This document shows, piece by piece, positions 47,401 through 57,979 of a DNA stretch of 64,000 bases. The stretch is from Eunapius fragilis (Eukaryota; Porifera; Demospongiae; Spongillida; Spongillidae). Location: NCBI GenBank assembly GCA_963681505.1, contig OY811987.1:4136978-4200977 (forward strand). Direction: 5' to 3'. Under the pieces are notes generated by a model. The model was not told the origin of the DNA, searched no databases, and worked only from the letters and a program-made list of their open reading frames with translations. The position numbers were made by a program, and so were the translations under genes. How positions within the stretch are numbered: position 1 is the first letter of the stretch; each line of letters begins with the position of its first letter.

Positions 47401-50400
47401 TTATACAAAAAAAACAGATTAAACATATTCCTCAGCAACAAACTCTACTGATGTACATGTACCTGTACTAGGCTTCCAGGAGTGATAACAAGTGCCTTCT
47501 TAATGACAGGCTTTCCACCATAAGGCCCTTGCTTGTACAGGGTCCTTCAGGATGAGATTGTATGCTGATAAACACATCCACTGTACAAGTATAAGAGTCA
47601 TATGAGCTATAGAATTTTTTTATTACGGTCTGAAAGTACAAAAACCTAGGATGAAGTTCTGAATAACACAGCACACCATGCATAAACAACCAATGTCATG
47701 TACCAAACAGACTAATCATATTTAACATACCACAAAGCTGTTATGCACTGCAGGGTTTTCCCCAGGCCCATTTCGTCCCTACCAGAGTGGAACAACACAG
47801 TGTGGCCACAGCACACAGCCACACACCCTTAGTGCTCACGCTAGAATCGCTCCATGGCCTTGAAAGTCCCTCATTCCCAAGAGACACTCGTACAGAAAGG
47901 TCACCCCTTCCTTCTGGTGAGGCTTAAGGAGATGGGCAAGGCGAGGATCAACAACGACGTCAACGACAGGCAAGCCGCAGCTGTTGTGCTCCATCTTGTG
48001 CACAGAGGTACCAGATGAAAGAGTAGTGCACCACAAAGCACAGCACATCATGGTGGAACATACCTGGTGCTTCTGGGATGGCCGCGGCATAACAAATGCA
48101 TCCGAAGCTGTTGCATCGTACAGTGGCCTTGCTCTCTATGGTACAGAGAATGAAATGTAACACTCCCTAGCTACCATGTACACCGCATGTCACATGAACA
48201 CGCCTACATGTACATGCATCTAAAACATGACTCATTTGCCATTATTGCATCAGCCATGTTTGAAAGACATTATTATTATTCCTTGCAGGGGCTGCACATT
48301 TGTGCTGTTATATTATCATTAGTAATGACCATGTAAAAACCCATGCATGTGCATGTATATATGAAATTTACATACAACTATTTTGAACGGGCTTACAGAT
48401 TCAGTAGTTCTCTTAGCAAAGGACGACACTTTTGGTACTGGTTTTGATTGAAAGACCGTACCTAAGTAAAATTTTCGTGCAAAAAAAAAAATCATGATGG
48501 AAACACCTCTCCATACATAGGTACAAGCATGCATACATGTGCAATGTATGGTATGCAGGTAATGTTTCAGCTCTGCCTCTTGTCCTCTACACACCTGATG
48601 ACACTGGTCCACTAGCAGTCATTAAGAAGCACCTGCCACTGGTCCAGTCCTCCTGGCTTATCTTGCTGATCACCTAAAATAAGCAGGTGTGGAGAGGGTG
48701 ATGGTCACGACGTGAAGGTACCACCACAGGACAGAGTGCTTCAAGAAAGGTGAGCTACATGTGTACCACCTTAGGTGGCCCAATAAAACTGCTGCATGTG
48801 TACGCTCACTTCAATTTCCTTCCCTCCAATTAGCAATGAGCTTCCTTCCTGAAGGTCGTTCAACTCTCCAACCTTGTACCCACTGCCTTTGGCGATACTG
48901 TACCACATAAGAACAAGCAATGCCACATCCGTACACACATGCAACATGTCATGAAACTTACCCAAAACAGACAGATGTACACACAATGATACAAATAATA
49001 TATATACATCATGCACATGCAACCAGAGATACATGGATGATACAAACATCACAACCACAGTACTGGTCCTACGTACTCTTTTCCTTCCAAGTCTTTCAAA
49101 GCAGCAGACTTGCCAACTGTGATCAGTACTCCTAGCATGGACATATTGCACATGTACTTGCAATAGTGACACACAAGACCACTGATGTACAAGTAAGACA
49201 GAATGATATCAGTCAAAAAGAAAGGTGTACCATACAATACCTGACCAATCAGATAATTAAAATATGTATCAAATTCAGGATTTTGCACAAGACTAAGGTT
49301 TACTTGCATGCATGTGTCTCCGTCCCAAATCTGTTAATCTTTGGGTCAGAGCCACATCTTTTTTTATAAATATAATCATGTTAAAATGCCTATACATTTT
49401 CTCAAACATACACATGTAATGGCACAGGAAACACATACACAGCAACAGCCACAAATTTTACTTACCATCTCCTTCCCATGTCTTGTGCTGTGAAAAAAAA
49501 ACAGTGATTGCATGAAAATCCACCAAATGCATTGTCAGCAGCTTGACAAAATGACCACTCCTCTCTTACACTCTGAGGTGCCATCACAGCCAGAGCATAT
49601 CAGAGGATGCACTCGGTTGGGGAATGCACAACTCATCAGACATAGGATGTTAACATTCAAGTTTCTGACTGTCAGATTTTGTGTGCGTCACAGTGTGTCA
49701 ATGGTAAAGTTAAAAGGGATGCTAATTAACCAAACAGAATTATTCATCATGTCTTCTGCTACGATTCCAATTGGATTTTGCCTCAAACACTATCTGCCAC
49801 AGGCAATAAGCACACAGCGGTTGCACTGGCTGGCATACATGCATACTTCCATCATGGTGCACCATACCAGGATGAAATGCTGCTCTCTTAATAACCATTA
49901 AGGCAGCATTCAGGAGTAAATCATTACAGCAGCAGTTAATGATGAGGTACCACACGTGCACAGAACATGGGGACACATGTCAAATAAAATACCTTTTTTT
50001 TGGATGCCTTTGTCCTGCAATACATGTAGAAGTTTCAATAATGATACCATACAATTAACCAGCGTAAGAGTGCCTACTCACCACATGACACTGTAGTACT
50101 GTTCCTTAGCAACTGTGTAACAAAAAAGAAAGTTACATATCTGATGCAATCATTGAAGGGTCACTGGCCATGATCTGGTGTTTGATCACATTCAGTGGGC
50201 GTAGCCTGAGGTACAGCATTCTCCACGTCCTCCGTTTGTAGGTGCTGCTTAGTTGCAAATGGCAACAGACGGGTTAAAGTATTTTCCACTTTTGGTATTT
50301 CCATCGTCGTGTGCTACGAAGTGTAAAAGTGAAAACCACACGGTTGACTTCTACACGTATACATGCAAATGTCGGTCGAGTATATAGCTGCACAGTTAAT

Positions 50401-50587
50401 ATTTTAATGAATCAATAGTATGCTAAAACCACACATTTTTTAAGAGACATAAATTGCAAGAGAATTATTCATGTGTCATTCTTAAACATACAAGTGGTTG
50501 GCTTTGACATCCTGGTCCCAGAAACGGAGGCTGAAAGCGCGGCTTCTTTGACGTCTGCTGAACAGAAGGAGCAAGAGACCGACGCAT
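32679..50587 (-). CDS. RAD54B: RAD54B, SNF2-family recombination translocase, 29 exons
   Basis: Exons (minus): 50587-50492, 50313-about 50190, 50112-50082, 50014-49993, 49487-49466, 49131-49077, 48897-48810, 48673-48595, 48461-48397, 48135-48064, 47994-47840, 47778-47731, 47544-47463, 47332-47252, 45800-45651, 45563-45507, 45410-45356, 44643-44537, 44050-43978, 43697-43492, 37449-37291, 37033-36907, 36824-36718, 36639-36574, 36499-36380, 36323-36255, 36127-36077, 33067-32999, 32750-32679. Frames join to 835 codons (human about 910). Landmarks: MRRSLAPS start as in vertebrate RAD54[29 protein letters not shown], Walker [67 protein letters not shown], and DWNPANDLQ with [11 protein letters not shown]54B is a nuclear dsDNA-dependent ATPase that aids RAD51 strand exchange. 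The exon-2 donor is the one uncertain junction. The 6-kb and 3-kb introns are packed with transposons. Confidence 0.95.
33228..35165. mobile_element. TTAA-flanked palindromic element (piggyBac-like MITE) carrying a hAT insert
   Basis: TTAA at 33228-33231 and 35162-35165 brackets the termini TGTCTAATGTCCTGGGC and its complement. Without the hAT insert (33388-34701 plus one 8-bp duplication) about 600 bp remains. It is a near-complete palindrome with arms of about 240 bp around a 150-bp centre near 34870. The TTAA target suggests piggyBac-type mobilisation. No coding region. It lies in the penultimate large intron of RAD54B. Confidence 0.85.
33388..34701 (+). mobile_element. hAT transposon, internally deleted
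   Basis: The terminal inverted repeats CAGTGTTGCCAC and GTGGCAACACTG are perfect, and an 8-bp target duplication CTTTGAAG lies at 33380-33387 and 34702-34709, as hAT elements make. Inside are a BED-finger-like N-terminal piece (about 33622-33850: [25 protein letters not shown]) and a C-terminal dimerisation piece (34070-34250: [27 protein letters not shown]). The catalytic middle of the transposase is missing, so the element is non-autonomous. Confidence 0.9.
35347..35415. repeat. (TG)n microsatellite
   Basis: TG dinucleotides with one CTGG interruption, in a RAD54B intron. Confidence 0.95.
39051..40673. mobile_element. 1.6-kb near-perfect foldback element
   Basis: The left terminus GGGTCATTCCTCCTC and the right terminus GAGGAGGAATGACCC are inverted. 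The arms, about 790 bp each, are almost identical in inverted orientation. The centre (about 39815-39900) is a GC-rich tandem of a CGACCCTCTACCGATCTGC unit. TCAC flanks both ends (39047-39050, 40674-40677), a likely 4-bp target duplication. Both arms hold the same frame ([17 protein letters not shown]...), read inward from both sides; this mirrors the palindrome and is no evidence for a gene. It lies in the 6-kb RAD54B intron. Confidence 0.9.
40940..41420 (+). mobile_element. ISXO2/Merlin-like transposase remnant
   Basis: The translation contains [15 protein letters not shown], then [16 protein letters not shown] and [19 protein letters not shown], with [12 protein letters not shown]. The block 'H..VNHS.NFVDP.TG.HTN..E..W...K' is the C-terminal DDE region of ISXO2-type (Merlin) transposases. 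There is a stop between the parts and no inverted termini were found, so it is a relic. Confidence 0.65.
41560..41900 (+). mobile_element. hAT transposase C-terminal remnant
   Basis: [18 protein letters not shown] followed by VFSQAKFIL is the hAT dimerisation signature. It is shifted and truncated relative to the element at 33388-34701. Confidence 0.7.
42440..42706 (+). mobile_element. LINE-like retroelement C-terminal remnant (fragment 4)
   Basis: [19 protein letters not shown], then [20 protein letters not shown] and [10 protein letters not shown] up to a stop. It corresponds to the extreme C-terminus of the family seen at 19790-20470 and 27230-28106 (CIPLAVE, NWGSEA). Confidence 0.6.
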
Positions 50588-50697
50588 CGCAATAAATAAC
50601 AGCTGTATTACGCTTTTCTAATTATACGTACCCGTATGTGCTGCATATTTACGGTAATATACCAACTTTGAATTTGGCGCGCGTCATACATGTACAC

Positions 50698-53223
50698 GGC
50701 CAGTTTTTTGACAATGAATCAGAGCTGTTAACGCTTGCGTAACGTCTCTATTAGCACGCGGGCGAATCAGATCCTTTTGGCAGCGCGGTGATTCGTTTCT
50801 TAAATTATCTCGGGTGAATCAATATCAACCGCACCTGATTCATGTCCGTATAGCTGATGAATCACCAACGAAGTTCAAAGTATACCGTATCCCTTATTGA
50901 GCGCATTCATATGTTTTTATATTTTTCGCTTTTATGTCAAAACATCATTTGCAATTCAGTAAACATTATAACAAAACATAGTATTACTCCAGTCAAGTTT
51001 CAAACGCAGTTTGTTTTCAGTTGCTACCTGTCGTTCTGTCCTGGTAGCAATACGCATGAAATCCACAACACATGTTGAGTGCACTGATGAACCACTGAAA
51101 CTGCACGAACGATGGCTGTAGGAGAAATGACCTGAAGGACCTTTGTAAGCGTCAGAAGTGGGCAATCAAACTCGTTGAGGCATGGCTGTCCACTGGCCAT
51201 TTCACGATCCATATGTAGTAGCGGGTGCTGTTAGCTCAGTAGGATCCCTACCTCCATCTATAGTACTGCACATGTAATAATGAATACACTATCTGGAGGA
51301 CTTACTGGAGACCCAGCTCTGTCATTATTGAGCACAAAGTCACCCACATTAAAAGTGTCACATTCAGCTGTCACTGTTGCTTTGCCCCAGGTGACATGAC
51401 TTTGCAGGTCTGTAGTCAACATATGTTCATCTATCAGAGTTGTGACAGACATCTCCCCAAGTCCATGTACTTGAAGCAACACAGATCCCAACTTAGTTGG
51501 CTTACATACACTGATCTAAGGTTGCAGAGTATCACCATAATGTAGCAACACAGTGAAACGAAAGCCAACTGAATACCTTATGAAGTGCCCCATGACTACA
51601 GTGGGCTGTATCACTAGTAGGTAACCGTCCCGTCAGGAACTCAACAACTTCTGCTGACTGATATAACTGTAGCAGGCCATCACCACACCTGATGAGGAGT
51701 CATTATTAAAAATAAATGGCAAAACCAATACTCACTGCATTTCTGATGGATCGAAACGACCTCCTGAACAGAAAAATCGTATGCTCTCCTGGATTGCAAA
51801 ACTGTTGGCAATGTCTTTGCTCGGAGCATATTTATTGCTGTATGTGTTACGAGACCTGATCGCACCATTATAGCTCTCAAATCTAAAGAATGATTAGGAA
51901 TGTCACAGACTCTGAGCCAGAATTAAGTCTTACCTTTCGGTGTTAAACCCTGATGCAGGTCCAAACTGAAGCATGTGATCAGGTAGATGAAGGAGGAGAT
52001 GGATTTTGAGCTTTTCCCTCAGCTCTGGACAGTGTCTATCAGTGGCTCGAGCAAATTCAAAACAACAGACTTCATGATGTAAACTTCTCACAATTATACC
52101 CGCTTGAACACCTGACAGACGATACGAATGAAGACACATACATAAATGTGTAACACATACCTTTGAAAGAGCCAACCATACTTCTGCTTCACTAGGTGTT
52201 AACAATGGTGGAAACACAGTGTGCTAGTTGTGCCAAAGTTTTGAAATCACGCCCCACCAATGATTTATTGTAGTACTTAGAGATATCTCCTGAGAGAGCT
52301 GGCCAGAGAAGTTAAATGAGTTAATGCAAGCCAAAACCTCTTTGTATTGCTGTGATGAAAACTGAGCCATCCCGGAATCTAAGAAGATACTTGTAAGAGC
52401 CCAGAGTTAGAGTATGCAAAACCTCCGCTGGTGTAGCCCTATGTGTATTGAAATTAATGAAATTATGCCTTGGAGACCAGTGCAAACATCAACCTTGACA
52501 TGAAATGAATAACTGGGTAAGGGCCATCTGAATATAAAAGTAGCACTTACAATCTACCATAATAGTATACAAAGAACACGTTTACTTAAGTGCAATGGTT
52601 ATCTTACCAACAGCACTCTCTTCTCTTTCGGAACTGACTACAGCTGGTAGAGTCTCTTCTCTTTCGGAACTGACTACAGCCGGTAGAGTATTCTCGACGA
52701 CAGCACCTTCGAAATCGTTGCCTAGGCCTATAAATTCGCAAAAAAATGTGTCCAAAATGTTATTACACTGCTACTTACTAGAGCAGGATTCACCCTGTGT
52801 GGCAACAGGAGGTTGAACCACAATCTGTACATGTGGAGGCACTAACACGGCTGTGTTTGTTTCTTCGCCTATTTTACTCCAGGTATGCTTCGTAACCAGC
52901 CGCCTTCAGATTACGCAAATACTTGTTTCTGAACTCGAATCCAAGATTACACGATGGGCAATAAAAGCTCGCTTTCTCGGACACCATTCGCGGTCACGTG
53001 ATCAAGCATGCGATTCAGAGGTGAAAACCAGCCGTGTATCGTTTGTTAAGTTCAAATTAATAGTAACTAGCAATGGTTATAATAATCCAGGTGATTCAGA
53101 CCGCACATATAATGTCTGAATCGGACCCTTTGGGAAATCACCTCCGTTACGTCCGTAATATCACAGCCGTAACGCACGAGATCATTAAATCAGGAGAGAT
53201 TCAGAAGTGTGGAGAACTGGTTG
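50698..53223 (-). mobile_element. 2.5-kb DNA transposon with 7-bp duplication, in the left unit only
   Basis: The paired unit at 63300-63410 lacks this segment. TGTACAC occurs once there (63346 region) and twice here, at 50691-50697 and 53224-53230, which defines the insertion. The ends begin GGCCAGTT and (complement) CAACCAGTT, a short imperfect inverted repeat. It encodes the gene at about 51030-52987. The superfamily is not assigned; I looked for hAT (8 bp) and TTAA signatures and found neither. Confidence 0.75.
51030..52987 (-). CDS. Multi-exon transposase-domain protein of the 2.5-kb transposon
   Basis: The first exon starts at 52987 (MVSEKASFYCPSCNLGFEF, a CxxC zinc-finger-like start). 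Later exons carry VLVPPHVQIVVQPP, then two in-frame copies of TLPAVVSSEREE (52617-52688), FINFNTHRATPAEVLHTL, LGSYKYLL, NKSLVGRDFKTLAQL, EVWLALSKV, LKIHLLLHLPDHMLQFGP and FNTERFESYNGAIR, SKDIANSFAIQE, and FLTGRLPTSDTA. The series K-S-[LF]-[VL]-G-R-D-F-K, H-L-P-D-H, T-E-R-F-E-S-[YF]-N is one I know from a large family of 'transposase domain' proteins abundant in basidiomycete fungi. Introns are short and have GT-AG ends (for example about 51880-51930). Most frames appear open, so the gene may be young or active. Exact exon borders and the 3' end are not all certain; one frame change around 52260 needs a splice or is a lesion. Confidence 0.6.
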
Positions 53224-53255
53224 TGTACACCAAATATGGATATATGCATAAAACT

Positions 53256-54316
53256 TTAAATTAAAAAAACGAAATAACAGACAGTGAACTGAGAGCTGTC
53301 CACAAGGGCAATGGCAGTCCCTGCAGGGCACCACACCAGAGACTCTGCGGCAGCTGCATAGTTGCGCGGGACACTGATGCGCACGCAGCCGGCGGGCGAC
53401 CACACGTACAGCTTGTCGCCGCGCGTGCAGACGGCCAGCCTGCTGTGGGCGGGGTCCCAGCGGACGTCCCCCACGGGCTGCAGCTGCACCAGCAGGGAGC
53501 ACAGACGGAAGGTGGGGACAGACACACCCACACTGCAGGGGGCATGTTTCCGTAGACGGTGGCCGGTGCTGATGAAAGCAAAGTCCACACCAGGTTTAGG
53601 ATAACGGATGTAAAGTACAGACTTCGTAACCAGTGACCATACTGAGATTCTCAGGTGAAAGTTTGAGGTGGTTAGAATGTGGCAACTATCAGGTGAAGAT
53701 AATAACAACCCATGTCCAATCCGTATTTGCCATTAGCCATAACCTGCAAACTGTTACAAAGACAATATGGATCGTTAGGCAACCTGAGTGAAACTATATA
53801 ATTATACTCTAATATATTCTTTCTCTAAGGCTGTAAATCTCAATTTAACTGGAAATTTCTGAATTTACTTTCTGCATATAATCTGTGAACTGTCAGAAGT
53901 GTGTGTATTGGCGGGGCCTTGGATGGATCCTTAAAAGCCAACGATTTTTTGCCGGCCCCTCCCCCACACATACGTAATAGCGCATATTAAAATGTGCAGC
54001 ACCTGTCCTGTATGAATTCACACATAGAACAATACCCCTTCAAAGGGGAGGGGATGCCCCCCCCCCCCCCCCCGCTCCATGACCAGGACCATACCTGTAC
54101 AACGCTGCGCTGAAACATGCCACACATCACGAGCGAGGAATCCGGTGACCACTGAATGGTGTCTATGGCATCCATGCACGCATGCACAGACAGAAGGCTA
54201 TAAGTAGCCTCATCTCTTATGGCCAGCCTGTGCTGTGAGCAGCCGGCAAGGTAGCACCCATTTGGAGAAAAACGAACTAGCTTCTTGGGATGTTGAAATG
54301 CTTCCGAAAAGTACAT
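53256..54316 (-). pseudogene. WRAP73: WRAP73 pseudogene (left unit)
   Basis: Exon 1 (54316-54095) is intact: MYFSEAFQHPKKLVRFSPNG, CSQHRLAIRDE, IDTIQWSPDSSLVM and VVQ then a GTATGG donor, closely following the N-terminus of WRAP73. The next segment (53743-53590) has SCHILTTSNFHLRISVWSL and LYIRYPKP but can only be reached through a frame conflict. At about 53585 it is fused to the C-terminal part (FRLCSLLVQLQPVGDVRWD ... LYVWSPAGC), skipping roughly the middle half of the protein, and the frame changes across the join. WRAP73 is a WD-repeat protein of centrosomes/spindle poles in other animals. The right copy (63397-64000) has the skipped residues just before the same FRLC segment. I conclude this copy is dead. 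Confidence 0.85.
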
Positions 54317-57223
54317 GGAGACTATACAACTGGGATAAATAGACCATTTTAATATACGCCACAGCTGGACATTAGGGTCCATAATACCATAAACCAATTG
54401 CGGCTTCATGAGCCACAACCTCATTATAATGGCACTTTTGAGAGAGCTGTATCCTGTTCATTTTATCATGAAATGCCTGCTAAACCATCACATTTAAATG
54501 GGGTATCATCGTAGTAGTTACTATACCATATGCGCACTCTTCATATCGCAATTCTTAATAACGTGCAGCCGATTTATATATAGATATCGCAAGGGAAAGG
54601 GGGTGTTTTGGGCTGAAAATACCACGCACAGACAAATTCTCAAGAAGGTCAGCATGCCGCATTGTCAACTATACAAAGTTAGGTACATGTATACAGAAAC
54701 ACCATTCAGATGAAGCCATACTTTTTTTCACCACGCAATAAACAGTTTTGCTTTTCTATGAATAATGCGGCTTGGTTGCTTTATTCAGTCACAGAGACCA
54801 GCTCCAGAAACATTATAGAGTCAGCGGAAGCCTTCTAGTGGCTAAGGGGAAGAAAAGGCGGGCATTCTATCAGTGTTCTGTGTGCAAAGGAATGTCTCAT
54901 CAGAGCCATTAGCATTGATATTAATAATAATGATCTGCCCTATATCATTTGTGCAAGTAGATCATGGACAAACCTATCACTTGCTACACTCCACGCAACC
55001 ACTGAGTGGGAGGCTCATGCTGAGAACATCCATATCATTGTGAGCTTGTATAGTATGTTTCCTCCATGCACAGGTATGTTATCCAAAAGAGGCACTAAGC
55101 CAATACCACCACATCTGATAGGTCATCCAACAACCACTGATATTATTATTGCAACCATCAAAGGAATTGTACATGTACCACCACACCACCCACCTGATAT
55201 GCAGCTTAGCAGCTTGTTATCCTGGATCACTGCAATGCCTGATCTGTCTGGAGTTCCTGTGCCAGCCATTGGAGCTCCCATGTAAGGGCACTAGTGTGCA
55301 CCACATGTATGGTCAGGTGGTTTGAAGCCTTCAGTTGTATCAATGTGAAGTGTTCTTGCTGTTTCATGGATGTACCATTATTGCCAGATGTCAGTACTGA
55401 AACCAGCACCTCCAGTCATCATGGCACTCCTGCATACTGTCCCTTGGGTATGGACGGGTGCAGGCTTTGGTCTCCTAGGTGAACAGGGGGCAAAGTCTAT
55501 CCATGCCCAATTTAACACCCTTCGTGCAGATAACATATCAATGTATCCATAACAAGGTCAACAGGCTCCTATCTATTGCCAAAGAACACAGCATATCCAT
55601 TGCACCCCTGATTATGGAAACAATTCCACCGCCAAACAAACGAACTAAATCGTAGATAGGCATTTTACCCCTATGTTCATACCATCATGTCAATACGTAC
55701 ATGTACTAGTTAACACAGCTCAAACCACACTATACTTCACACGCGTATATACTATCGCGAAGAAAAAGTGTGGCTACAGTTCCATACAATACGTTGTAAG
55801 TACCTTCTGTCTCCTTTTGTTATACGCTTCCATCTGGGGGTAGAATTTGCCTGCTTGGTCTAGAAAGTACGTTGAAGTTGATACAAAATGGTCGCTTGTA
55901 GGAAGCGGTGGAGAGAAAACTAGGCCATGTGACTTTGGCTACAAAGGTACTTCATTCATAGTATGGTTTTTAAATGGCTACAAGTTCAAGCGTGTTAACA
56001 TGTAGCATGGCCACAGACAACTTTCAAATTTGAGGGAGCTTATTGACCAAGGGGGAGGGGGCATTCCCCTACCTACAGGGAGGGGCTTTGGGGGAGCGTT
56101 GTATGTTCCCCCAATGGGGTCTGGGGTGAAGCCCAACCACTTTAACTTTTGTTGCTAGCAAAAACTGAATATAAAATGCAGGAGTATTCGGCCATACAAA
56201 ACAAATGTACAGCAACGATCCACCAGTGCATGCTAATACAATGATACAAATAAGTGCTAATATACATGAGGAATCATTTATGGATACTTCATGAACGCAT
56301 ATGTTGATGTGAATTTCACGTGTAACGGAAATATTAATGCATTTCTATATGCGTTAATTAATATTCATCGTGCATACATGTATTTATAAGTATACACATG
56401 TAAACTGACTGGTATACATGTCTACACTAAATAATTTGTATCGCGCAGATTTCATGAATGGAGGCATTTAACGAGTATACGTATGCAGTTCAATCACAAA
56501 TTGCACGGATGCGTGCATGCCTGGTCTTCATACAAATTAAATCAAATAAAACTCCAAACATATAAATGTGATGGCTGGCATTACGGTTCATAAATTCGTT
56601 GCATGGCTACACTTTGAATAATCACAGTTTTTCAGCCAGAGTCACAGCGGCGGTGTGGCTGGGGAGCAAACCAATATTTCTCCGCATAATCACCAGTAAC
56701 TGACATGTATACGAACGTATACGAACGTACGCGGGTTTGCCACCTGAGCCTGCCGGTTCATACCGCTCCTAGAGGTTCAAATCATCGTTTGTCGATGCGC
56801 TACTGATGAACATTACCGCTATCAGTGGTTAATTCTAATTACACATGATAATTTTTAAAATATTATTCTCATAGAAAAATTTGGGGGGGCTCAAACCACC
56901 CCAAGGCCTACGGCCTTGTGTAGTGCAAGGTTTCTAAGGTCGTCGGTTGTCAAGGGTGGTTGCTAAGGCATTAAGGCAATTTTTATAAATTTCGAGAGGC
57001 ATTCCTTTTGAAATGTATGGCTGCATAGGGCAGTGACGCAACGCTTTCCCGCCATTTAAAATCGGAGATATGGGGCTGTTTTTCCAAAGTATATAATTAC
57101 CACAGGTATATAACTCACCATCGTTACAAGTACGTCTGGCTTGCGAGACTACATCAACGTCAAATCACGTCCCGGCGGCTCGAAATTAACGTCTCACGTG
57201 CGAAGTCACATGAGTAGGTTATA
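54317..57223. other. Intergenic, no feature recognised
   Basis: Contains frames of about 60-80 codons (55040-55285, 55294-55482) without recognisable domains, and a GGGGAGG/CCCC-rich patch at 56050-56110. The 2.9 kb separates the broken WRAP73 from the methyltransferase and marks the boundary between duplication units. Confidence 0.5.
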
Positions 57224-57979
57224 TTGTATTGGCGCAATATGGCTGAACAGGCAGAACAATACACCTCGGTATCATCTTTGCAATACGAAAGCGGTCTCAA
57301 ACTTCTAGACGCGCTAAATCTCAGGCCAGGTGATCACGTCCTTGATTTGGGGTGTGGAACAGGCAGCGTGACGCAGGCCGCAGCGCAGCGGGTGGCGCCA
57401 AATGGCAAAGTGCATGGTATAGACCCCGACCATGAAAGAATACTGCAAGCCCGGGCAATGTACGGCGACAATGGGAATCTCGAATTTGTTGAAGGACGGG
57501 CAGAAAATCTTTCCAAAGGAGTTTACGACCTTGTTTTCAGCAATTACGTCTTGCACTGGATAGAGGACAAGAAAACTGTCTTTGAAAGTGTGTATCGCAG
57601 CCTGAAGGCGGGAGGGAGGTTCGGAATTGTTGTACCGCTAGGAGAGCCAGCTATTCTGCGTCAGTTGCGCCAACTTATGGATCCCACACGTTCAAGTGCC
57701 CTAGGACAAAGGCTTTATTTCGTACCCTTCGAGACGTACCAACAACTTGGTCTTTCTTGTGGATTTTCGGTGGAAAGGAGTCAAGTCAATCAAGTGGTGC
57801 AGCCTTTCCCAAATGCAGATTCTCTGTACAAATGGTATAGCGCTTCAACCCATGGAGCGTTCAACCGAGAGTTTATTGAACAAGTGGCTTTGGAAGAATT
57901 TGAGAGACAATTCATGAACAAGAGTGTGGAAATTGATTTCTCACCTGGAATAATCACAATCTATTTGTCAAAAAATTAA
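57224..57979 (+). CDS. Class I SAM-dependent methyltransferase, single exon
   Basis: An intronless 251-codon frame. It has the Rossmann-fold methyltransferase motifs in order: motif I VLDLGCGTGSVTQAAA (about residue 39), acidic loop GIDPDHERILQAR, NLEFVEGRAENL, motif IV YDLVFSNYVLHWIEDK and post-motif SLKAGGRFGIVVP. The C-terminal half (YQQLGLSCGFSVERSQV, ADSLYKWYSAST) is the substrate-side cap. The layout recalls juvenile-hormone-acid or trans-aconitate methyltransferase-like enzymes (methyltransf_11/25), but I cannot name the substrate. MYWRN at 57224 or MAEQ at 57239 could start it; the second fits cytosolic homologues better. An AATAAA lies 65 bp after the stop. The lack of introns among spliced neighbours hints at retroposition or acquisition, but short invertebrate genes can be intronless. 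Confidence 0.85.
   Translation: MYWRNMAEQAEQYTSVSSLQYESGLKLLDALNLRPGDHVLDLGCGTGSVTQAAAQRVAPNGKVHGIDPDHERILQARAMYGDNGNLEFVEGRAENLSKGVYDLVFSNYVLHWIEDKKTVFESVYRSLKAGGRFGIVVPLGEPAILRQLRQLMDPTRSSALGQRLYFVPFETYQQLGLSCGFSVERSQVNQVVQPFPNADSLYKWYSASTHGAFNREFIEQVALEEFERQFMNKSVEIDFSPGIITIYLSKN

Larger units (their letters stand above)
43492..54316. repeat. Segmental duplication, left unit (RAD54B 5' part + WRAP73)
   Basis: Blocks 43492-43836, 47686-50690 and 53262-53580 are almost identical, in the same order and orientation, to 58943-59292, 60286-63330 and 63408-63690. The left unit has the full RAD54B exon set and an extra 2.5-kb transposon at 50698-53223. Confidence 0.9.

Noticed and set aside
53362-53604. 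GC-rich frames opposite the WRAP73 copies (also 63449-63924)
   Set aside because: Shadow frames of the true minus-strand WRAP73 coding sequence.
57314-57556. Minus-strand frame inside the methyltransferase gene
   Set aside because: Antisense shadow of the strong plus-strand frame.
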